In this document: piece after piece, positions 27,018 through 32,832 of the stretch
Layout of the letters: every line of letters starts with the position of its first letter
Numbering within the stretch: position 1 is the stretch's first letter
From: Prevotella sp. CAG:924
Lineage (GTDB): Bacteria; Bacteroidota; Bacteroidia; Bacteroidales; Bacteroidaceae
Assembly: GCA_000431975.1 (NCBI GenBank)
Contig: HF988560.1
Coordinates: forward strand, 1 to 32,832
Direction: 5' to 3'
DNA: 32,832 nt
Notes under the pieces: generated by a model
The model's input: the letters and a program-made list of their open reading frames with translations, nothing else
Databases searched by the model: none
What the model was told of the DNA's origin: nothing
Program-made: the position numbers and the translations under genes

Positions 27018-28373
27018 ATGAACACTATACAGAAACTGACTGCCCGCATGGGCATAGAGCTCAATGATATGCAGAAGGCTTCAGCTGCGGCTTTGCTGAA
27101 TACGCATGATGATGCTGTCATCCTTAGTCCGACAGGAACAGGAAAGACGCTTGCCTATCTCTTGCCGTTGACGCAGCTGGTCGATGCCGCTAGCGACGAG
27201 GTGCAGGCAATAGTCGTTGTACCGGGTCGTGAGCTGGCTTTACAGAGTGCTGAGGTGCTTAAGAGCGTCAAGTCAGGACTACGTGGCTATGCCTGTTATG
27301 GGGGCCGGGCGGCCATGGATGAACACCGTGAGATCAGACAGTTGCGGCCGCAGGTGATCTTTGGGACACCCGGCCGTCTGATCGACCATATAGGAAAAGA
27401 AAACTTTGGAGTGACGAAGACGACTTTGCTCATTATCGATGAGTTTGACAAATGTCTTGAGATGGGATTCCGTCCGGAGCTTAGCCGGCTCACAGAAATA
27501 CTTCCTTATGTGAAGCGGCGTATACTCCTGTCGGCCACTGAAGCGGAAGAGATTCCGTCGTTTGTTGACTTGCAGCATGCCCGTCGTTTGGATTTTCTTC
27601 CTAAAATGGACGAGGGGAATAGTCGGATCACCACATATGTCTGCCATAGTCCGCAGAAGGATAAGTTGGAGACACTTGCCAAACTACTCCTTTCACTTGG
27701 ACAAGCAGGCACAGTCGTGTTTGTCAACTATCGCGACTCCGTGGAACGGACTGCCAACTGGCTTGCCGACCAAGGTTTTTCAGTCGTTGCCTATCATGGA
27801 GGGTTGGATCAGAAGGGAAGGGAGGAGGCTATCTTCCGTTTTGCCTGTGGGGCAGTGAATATTCTAGTCAGTACGGATTTAGGCAGTCGCGGATTGGATA
27901 TACCCGATATTCGTAACATCATTCATTACCACTTACCGGAGACGCAGGACAATTATATCCATCGCATTGGTCGTACAGCACGTTGGGATGCTACAGGCCG
28001 TACGGTCTTCTTGCTTGGTCCTGATGAGCAGCTGCCCGACTATGTGGATTCAGTAGAGGAGTATAGTCTGGCTGATGCGCTTGAAGAAGTCGAGCGGGAA
28101 GCATGTAGGAAAGGACTGCCTTTGCAGCCTGCACAATCAAAGAGGGTTATCCTCTATATAGGTAAAGGTAAGCGTGATAAAATCTCCAAGGGAGATGTAG
28201 TCGGTTTTCTTTGCAAGACAGGCGGATTGAAAGGGACTGAGATAGGACGTATTGATGTGCGTGACTATTATTGTTATGCTGCAGTTGATCGGGAATGTGC
28301 ACGGTCGGTATTGAGAAAAGTGGACGGACAAAAAATTAAAGGACACAAGACGCTTTACCGACTTATGGCATGA
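27018..28373 (+). CDS. DEAD-box-family RNA helicase with DbpA-like tail
   Basis: ATP-dependent RNA helicase, 451 residues. Walker A SPTGTGKT at 37-44, a changed motif Ia PGRELA (normally PTRELA), TPGR at 117-120, motif II DEFD at 141-144 instead of DEAD, SAT at 172-174, the helicase C part with VFVNYRDSVERTANWL, STDLGSRGLDIPDI and HRIGRTAR. The last 75 residues (from RVILYIGKGKRDKISKGDVV) form the DbpA/CsdA-type RNA-binding domain, which in DbpA directs the enzyme to 23S rRNA. A role in ribosome assembly is therefore likely. It starts 30 bases after the broken TPR gene. Confidence 0.93.
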   Translation: MNTIQKLTARMGIELNDMQKASAAALLNTHDDAVILSPTGTGKTLAYLLPLTQLVDAASDEVQAIVVVPGRELALQSAEVLKSVKSGLRGYACYGGRAAMDEHREIRQLRPQVIFGTPGRLIDHIGKENFGVTKTTLLIIDEFDKCLEMGFRPELSRLTEILPYVKRRILLSATEAEEIPSFVDLQHARRLDFLPKMDEGNSRITTYVCHSPQKDKLETLAKLLLSLGQAGTVVFVNYRDSVERTANWLADQGFSVVAYHGGLDQKGREEAIFRFACGAVNILVSTDLGSRGLDIPDIRNIIHYHLPETQDNYIHRIGRTARWDATGRTVFLLGPDEQLPDYVDSVEEYSLADALEEVEREACRKGLPLQPAQSKRVILYIGKGKRDKISKGDVVGFLCKTGGLKGTEIGRIDVRDYYCYAAVDRECARSVLRKVDGQKIKGHKTLYRLMA

Positions 28374-28467
28374 GATATAGGTTACAGTTAAATTAAGAAT
28401 ACTGTTACCGGAAACAATTTATTAATGTAAGACGTATTTTAATAAAAATTGGCGGATTGTTTGCGCG

Positions 28468-28501
28468 TTTGAATTAAAATGTGTAATTTCGCCTATATTT
28501 G
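28468..28501 (+). promoter_or_regulatory. serC operon promoter
   Basis: TTTG (28468-28471) and TATATTTG (28494-28501) with a 22-base spacer, slightly longer than usual. The expected start near 28507 gives a leader of about 32 bases before serC. Confidence 0.65.
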
Positions 28502-28538
28502 AGAGATCATATATTACCTTTAAATTTAAAACACTATT

Positions 28539-29609
28539 ATGATGAAGAAGTTCAATTTTAACGCAGGTCCTTCTATCCTTCCTCGTGAGGTGATAGAAAA
28601 GACGGCACAGCAAATTCTGGATTTCAATGGATCGGGTCTTTCTCTGATGGAGATCAGTCACCGTGCCAAAGATTTTCAGCCTGTGATGGATGAAGCTCAG
28701 GCTTTAGTAAAAGAACTGCTTGATGTGCCGGCCGGATACTCCGTGGTCTTCCTCGGTGGCGGTGCTTCACTTCAGTTTATGCAGATTCCGGCTAACTTCT
28801 TGATCAAGAAGGCGGCCTATCTGAATACAGGCTCGTGGGCGAAAAAGGCTATGAAAGAGGCCAAGCATTTTGGTGAGGTCGTTGAGGTGGCTTCTTCTGC
28901 TGATGCCAACTACACCTTTATTCCTAAGGACTATACCATTCCCACTGATGCTGACTATTTACACATTACAACAAATAATACCATCTATGGTACGGAGATC
29001 CGTGAAGACCTTGACAGCCCGGTACCGCTTATCGCAGATATGAGTTCGGACATTATGAGCCGTCCTGTTGACGTGTCGAAATATACGGCCATTTATGCCG
29101 GTGCACAAAAGAATATGTCAATGGCCGGCGTGACCTGTATTATCGTAAAAGACGATATGCTGGGTAAGGCACCGCGTGAGTTGCCGACAATGCTCGACTA
29201 TCGTACGCACGTCGAGAAAGGCTCGATGTTCAATACACCGCCTGTTGTTCCTATCTACACTCTGATGGAAAATCTGCGTTGGGTGAAGGCACAAGGCGGA
29301 GTGAAGGAGATGGAACGTCGTGCTAAGGAGCGTGCTGATATGCTTTATGCGGAGATTGACCGTAATAAGCTGTTCCGCGGTACGGTAAAGGAAGAGGATC
29401 GTTCACGGATGAACATCTGCTTTGTGATGGCTGATGAATATAAGGAACTGGAGAAGCCGTTCCTTGATTATGCTCTTTCACAGGGCATGGTCGGTGTAAA
29501 GGGACACCGTTCGGTTGGTGGCTTCCGTGCCAGCTGCTACAATGCACAGACTGTTGAGGGTGTGAAGGCTCTCATTGAGACTATGCAGGAATTTGAGAGA
29601 CAGCATTAA
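28539..29609 (+). CDS. serC: phosphoserine aminotransferase
   Basis: PLP enzyme of serine synthesis: 3-phosphohydroxypyruvate plus glutamate gives phosphoserine (also used for vitamin B6 precursors). It has 356 residues, with KKFNFNAGPSILP at the N-terminus, VVFLGGGASLQFMQIP, the PLP lysine in AGAQKNMSMAGVT (about 187-199), and the C-terminal GHRSVGGFRASCYNA. Two adjacent ATGs (28539, 28542) compete; the second gives the usual MKKFNFNAGP. serA follows 24 bases downstream. Confidence 0.97.
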   Translation: MMKKFNFNAGPSILPREVIEKTAQQILDFNGSGLSLMEISHRAKDFQPVMDEAQALVKELLDVPAGYSVVFLGGGASLQFMQIPANFLIKKAAYLNTGSWAKKAMKEAKHFGEVVEVASSADANYTFIPKDYTIPTDADYLHITTNNTIYGTEIREDLDSPVPLIADMSSDIMSRPVDVSKYTAIYAGAQKNMSMAGVTCIIVKDDMLGKAPRELPTMLDYRTHVEKGSMFNTPPVVPIYTLMENLRWVKAQGGVKEMERRAKERADMLYAEIDRNKLFRGTVKEEDRSRMNICFVMADEYKELEKPFLDYALSQGMVGVKGHRSVGGFRASCYNAQTVEGVKALIETMQEFERQH

Positions 29610-29633
29610 TCAATTTATCAGATTATTACAGCT

Positions 29634-30551
29634 ATGAAAATATTAGTGGCTACAGAGAAGCCTTTTGCAGCAGCTGCTGTCGAAGGCATTAAAAAGGAGA
29701 TAGAGGCCGGTGGAAATAGCATCGCTCTACTTGAGAAATATACGGATAAGGTGCAGTTGCTTGATGCTGTAAAGGATGCTGACGCGCTGATAGTCCGTTC
29801 TGATAAGATAGGCCCAGAGGTGTTAGATGCTGCTAAGCAGTTGAAGATTGTCGTCCGGGCCGGTGCCGGTTACGATAATATTGATTTGGACGCTGCTACA
29901 GCTCATGGCGTGGTGGTAGAGAATACTCCGGGTCAGAACTCCAATGCCGTAGCTGAACTGGTTTTCGGACTGTTGGTCTATACGGTGCGCAACTTTTACA
30001 ATGGTAAATCAGGTTGTGAATTGAAGGGACGACGTCTGGGAATTTTTGCTTTCGGTAATGTGGGACGTAATGTAGCACGCATTTCTAAGGGCTTTGGAAT
30101 GGAAGTCTCGGCTTACGATGCCTATTGCCCGGCAGAGGTGATTGAACAGGCTGGTGTGAAAGCCTGCAAGAGTGCGGAAGAACTTTTTGCCAATAATGAT
30201 ATTGTTTCGCTTCATATCCCTGCGACCCCTGAGACGAAGCAGAGTATTGGTTACGAGCTTGTCAGCAAACTGCCGAAAGGCGGAATCCTTATCAATACAG
30301 CACGTAAAGAAGTGATTAATGAACCGGAGCTGCTGCAACTTATGACTGATCGAGATGACTTGAAGTATGTTGCCGACATTATGCCGGATGCAGATGCTGA
30401 CTTTAGAAAGTTCGAGGGCCGCTATTTTGCTACGCCCAAGAAGATGGGGGCACAGACAGCTGAAGCCAATGCTAATGCCGGTATTGCTGCCGCCCGTCAG
30501 ATCAATGCTTTTTTCAAAGACGGAAACAGAAAGTTCCAAGTGAATAAATAA
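29634..30551 (+). CDS. serA: D-3-phosphoglycerate dehydrogenase, short form
   Basis: First step of serine synthesis: oxidises 3-phosphoglycerate to phosphohydroxypyruvate. It has 305 residues and no C-terminal ACT domain, so feedback by serine via ACT is unlikely. The NAD loop is AFGNVG (139-144). The catalytic Arg is in NTARKEV (Arg224). At the site of the usual catalytic His (TPHxG), the protein reads ATPKKMGAQTAEAN, with Lys at 269. This variant is, as I recall, shared by Bacteroides and Entamoeba enzymes. The order serC-serA-DUF1015 fits a dedicated operon. A long hairpin follows. Confidence 0.95.
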   Translation: MKILVATEKPFAAAAVEGIKKEIEAGGNSIALLEKYTDKVQLLDAVKDADALIVRSDKIGPEVLDAAKQLKIVVRAGAGYDNIDLDAATAHGVVVENTPGQNSNAVAELVFGLLVYTVRNFYNGKSGCELKGRRLGIFAFGNVGRNVARISKGFGMEVSAYDAYCPAEVIEQAGVKACKSAEELFANNDIVSLHIPATPETKQSIGYELVSKLPKGGILINTARKEVINEPELLQLMTDRDDLKYVADIMPDADADFRKFEGRYFATPKKMGAQTAEANANAGIAAARQINAFFKDGNRKFQVNK

Positions 30552-30564
30552 AATCTATGTACTT

Positions 30565-30612
30565 TATCCTCCACGGTATAACTGGTTGCGTGCCAGCATA
30601 CGGTGGAGGATA
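30565..30612 (+). terminator. long hairpin after serA
   Basis: TATCCTCCAC (30565-30574) and GTGGAGGATA (30603-30612) form a perfect 10-bp outer stem; GTA/TAC and CTGG/CCAG pair further in. No T-run follows, so it may be an attenuator or RNA-processing/stability element between serA and DUF1015 instead of a full stop. Confidence 0.55.
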
Positions 30613-30713
30613 ATGAACTTAAAGAAGAGGAAAATGTAGTCCTTTTATATAGAAAGAATGCATAATCCTACCAGGCAACTAACCGGCTAAATAAAAACCA
30701 AAACTCGAAAACT

Positions 30714-31961
30714 ATGGCAATCGTGAAACCTTTTAGAGGACTTCGTCCTCCCAAGAACTTGGTGGAGCGTGTAGAAGCACGTCCGTATGATGTACTCGAC
30801 TCGGAAGAAGCACGCCGTGAGGCCTTCGGAAACGAAATGTCGCTTTATCATATCACCCGACCGGAAATTAATTTCCCTCCCGGAACGTCGGAGCATGATC
30901 CTCGCGTTTATGAGAGTGCAGCTCAGCAGTTTCAAAAATTTCAAGAAGAAGGGTGGCTGGTGCAGGATGAGGAAGCCCACTATTATATTTATGCACAGAC
31001 TATGAACAACAAGACACAGTACGGACTTGTTGTGGGTGCCTCTGTGAATGATTATCTGTCGGGTGTGATAAAGAAGCATGAACTTACCCGCCGCGATAAA
31101 GAAGAAGACAGGATGCGCCATGTACGGGTTTGTAATGCCAATATGGAGCCGGTATTCCTTGCCTATCCCGATAATAGTGTGCTCGACAGTCTGTTGAAGC
31201 GCTATGCTGCAACCGAGCCGGAGTATGATTTCATTGCTCCTATTGATGGTTTCCGGCATCAGTTCTGGGTGATTAGTGACAAGAAGGATATTCAGATTGT
31301 CACGGATGAGTTTGCCAAGATGCCGTCTCTTTATATTGCAGATGGTCATCATCGTTCTGCAGCCGCAGCTCTCGTAGGTGCGGAGAAGGCGCGGAACAAT
31401 CCTCATCATCAAGGTGACGAAGAATATAATTATTTCATGGCCGTATGCTTCCCGGCCGGCCAGCTAACAGTACTTGACTATAACCGAGTTGTGAAGGATC
31501 TGAATGGTATGGCATCAGAGACTTTCCTTCGGAAGTTAGGACAAGATTTTATAGTCCAGTATATGGGTGGTGAACCATACCGACCTCAGCGTCTGCATGA
31601 GTTTTCACTCTATCTTGATGGAGCCTGGTATTCTCTTACTGCACGAGAGGGAACGTACGATAACACCGATCCTGTCGGTGTATTGGATGTTGATATATCA
31701 AGTCGGTTAATTCTTGACCGATTGATGGGTATCAAGGATCTACGTTCTGATCGCCGTATTGACTTTGTGGGAGGTCTGCGTGGTCTTGAGGAATTGAAAA
31801 GACGTGTCGATAGCGGAGAGATGCGGTGGGCTCTGGCTCTTTATCCGGTATCTATGCATCAGATCATCAACATAGCTGATAGTGGGAAAATCATGCCTCC
31901 AAAGGCTACATGGTTTGAACCGAAATTGCGTAGCGGATTGGTAGTTCATCGCCTTGATTAG
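30714..31961 (+). CDS. DUF1015 family protein, ParB/SerK-like motif
   Basis: A 415-residue cytoplasmic protein of the DUF1015 family. The start is MAIVKPFRGLRP and ARPYDVL, typical of the family. The most striking segment is YIADGHHRSAAAA (about 208-220), with DGHHR at 210-214. It resembles the GxHR phosphate-binding motif of the ParB/sulfiredoxin/SerK fold; the archaeal free-serine kinase SerK and SbnI belong to this fold. The position just after serC and serA suggests a function with serine or phosphoserine. A serine kinase or phosphate-transfer role is my inference, not shown. The KKHELTRRDKEEDR segment (120-133) is another conserved charged stretch. Confidence 0.88.
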   Translation: MAIVKPFRGLRPPKNLVERVEARPYDVLDSEEARREAFGNEMSLYHITRPEINFPPGTSEHDPRVYESAAQQFQKFQEEGWLVQDEEAHYYIYAQTMNNKTQYGLVVGASVNDYLSGVIKKHELTRRDKEEDRMRHVRVCNANMEPVFLAYPDNSVLDSLLKRYAATEPEYDFIAPIDGFRHQFWVISDKKDIQIVTDEFAKMPSLYIADGHHRSAAAALVGAEKARNNPHHQGDEEYNYFMAVCFPAGQLTVLDYNRVVKDLNGMASETFLRKLGQDFIVQYMGGEPYRPQRLHEFSLYLDGAWYSLTAREGTYDNTDPVGVLDVDISSRLILDRLMGIKDLRSDRRIDFVGGLRGLEELKRRVDSGEMRWALALYPVSMHQIINIADSGKIMPPKATWFEPKLRSGLVVHRLD

Positions 31962-32062
31962 TCTTGTCCTATTAGCTACCGAAGAGGTAATGGTTCAGAT
32001 GTAGAAGAATATTCTGCAAGAGCTTATTATAGTTACTGTATAATTAAAAAGAAATTGATACT

Positions 32063-32704
32063 GTGGATCAATACGTTACGATAACAAATACTATCGGTGA
32101 AGGATTCTACACCGAGAAGCGAAGCAAATTCTTGGCTTTTGCCCATCATGTTGAGACAATAGATGAGGCAAAGGCTGTGGTCGCACATTATAAGGCAAAA
32201 TATTATGATGCGCGGCATTGTTGCTTTGCTTATGTGTTGGGTCCTGAGCGTGACACCTATCGTGCTTTTGATGACGGTGAACCGTCTTCTACAGCGGGTC
32301 GTCCGATTTTGGGACAGATCAATAGCTTTGAGGTGACGGATATAATTATTGTAGTTGTACGGTATTATGGAGGTGTGAATCTTGGTACTGGCCGACTGAC
32401 ACAAGCTTATAAACTGGCTGCTCAGGATGCGATGAACCATACCAAACGTGAGGTGCGTACGATAGAAGAAAAAATAGTCTATCAGTTTGCGTATGCTAAT
32501 TTTAGTGCGGTCATGCGGGTGGTGCATGATATGCAGGCACGCATCATCAATCAGGATTTTGGTGATAAATGCTCTGTTCGCCTGGCAGTGCCCCGGTCAC
32601 ATGCTGAAGAGCTTAATCAACGGCTTCATGAGTTGGACTATCTTAATGATACGAAGGGCCAACAGAAGGAGACGAAGGACTTGGAAGGCCGCGATAATGG
32701 CTAG
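32063..32704 (+). CDS. YigZ/IMPACT family protein
   Basis: UPF0029/IMPACT-family protein of 213 residues; the bacterial members are small cytoplasmic proteins that bind nucleic acid or ribosome partners, and their role is unclear. Typical features are EKRSKFLAFAHHV at the start, AYVLGPERDTYRAFDDGEPSSTAG as a central block (key residues DDGEPSSTAG), VVVRYYGGVNLGTGRL and a C-terminal RRM/EF-G-IV-like half (from YQFAYANFSAVM). It starts at GTG (32063). A strong terminator follows. Confidence 0.92.
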   Translation: MDQYVTITNTIGEGFYTEKRSKFLAFAHHVETIDEAKAVVAHYKAKYYDARHCCFAYVLGPERDTYRAFDDGEPSSTAGRPILGQINSFEVTDIIIVVVRYYGGVNLGTGRLTQAYKLAAQDAMNHTKREVRTIEEKIVYQFAYANFSAVMRVVHDMQARIINQDFGDKCSVRLAVPRSHAEELNQRLHELDYLNDTKGQQKETKDLEGRDNG

Positions 32705-32750
32705 AAACGATAGAGTGGAACGGAAAATAATTGTGACAGAAAACAGAGAA

Positions 32751-32785
32751 GCGGACTTGCTGCATATTCAGCAGGTCCGCTTTTT
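32751..32785 (+). terminator. intrinsic terminator after YigZ gene
   Basis: GCGGACTTGCTG (32751-32762) and CAGCAGGTCCGC (32769-32780) form a 12-bp stem with one G-U pair over the loop CATATT, then five Ts. Confidence 0.95.
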
Positions 32786-32807
32786 ATAGTTAATATGGGG
32801 AGGATCA

Positions 32808-32832
32808 GGCTCACCCGATAAATATAGGGGAG
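32808..32832 (+). repeat. 25-bp dispersed repeat, right copy
   Basis: GGCTCACCCGATAAATA followed by TAGGGGAG at the last bases of the window. It agrees at 23 of 25 positions with the minus-strand reading of 41-65. It lies 23 bases after the terminator T-run and is intergenic. The window ends inside or right at the end of the repeat. Confidence 0.75.

Noticed and set aside
30687..31412. Minus-strand frame of 241 codons
   Set aside because: It is antisense to DUF1015, shows no recognisable domain and has no promoter.

Overview
The window looks like chromosome from a Bacteroidales bacterium, most probably Prevotella or a close relative. The reasons are the Bacteroidetes-type promoters (a -7 box TAnnTTTG, sometimes with TTTG about 20 bases upstream), the near absence of strong Shine-Dalgarno sites, lipoproteins and families typical of the group (clostripain-type C11 lipoprotein, DUF4348, lipocalin-like lipoprotein, SerC-SerA-DUF1015 cluster, kinase-RapZ fusion), and a class A RNase P RNA. 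The genus is an inference from protein style; no database was consulted.

Layout. 1-252: non-coding, with a 25-bp repeat and a hairpin. 253-4242 (minus): valS followed by a C11 peptidase lipoprotein. 4243-4356: divergent promoter region. 4357-6736: mazG, lipocalin-like lipoprotein and rnz, tightly coupled. 6815-8017: secreted sialidase. About 8355-8775: RNase P RNA. 8871-10982: YihY-type membrane protein, a small membrane protein and a YkvA/DUF1232 protein. 10983-13060: groES-groEL with a repeat-rich control region. 13061-13451: 390 bases without an annotated gene but with a strong promoter, foldable RNA and a strong terminator, a candidate small RNA or micro-peptide gene. 13452-15220: small membrane protein plus a sugar-kinase-like/RapZ-C fusion. 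15387-16694: eno. 16766-17803 (minus): pheS. 17924-20642: DUF4348 lipoprotein, murB, PhnP-like metallo-hydrolase. 20699-21973: rarA. 22112-25256: 2-hydroxyacid dehydrogenase, TRIC-type channel, MATE transporter. 25675-26987: a TPR-type periplasmic protein gene broken by a 35-bp insertion. 27018-28373: DEAD-box-family RNA helicase with a DbpA-like tail. 28539-31961: serC, serA, DUF1015. 32063-32704: YigZ/IMPACT protein, then a terminator and an inverted copy of the 25-bp repeat at the very end.

Most of the window is housekeeping: translation (valS, pheS), RNA processing (rnpB, rnz, helicase), protein folding (groESL), glycolysis (eno) and serine synthesis. Serine synthesis draws on 3-phosphoglycerate, so eno and serA compete indirectly for the same carbon. 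MurB and the RapZ-type fusion point to cell-wall amino sugars. I see no phage, CRISPR array, tRNA, rRNA or insertion sequence. No large new system is evident. The best candidates for something undescribed are the orphan transcript after groEL, the putative link of DUF1015 to serine metabolism, the kinase-RapZ fusion, and the insertion-broken TPR gene.
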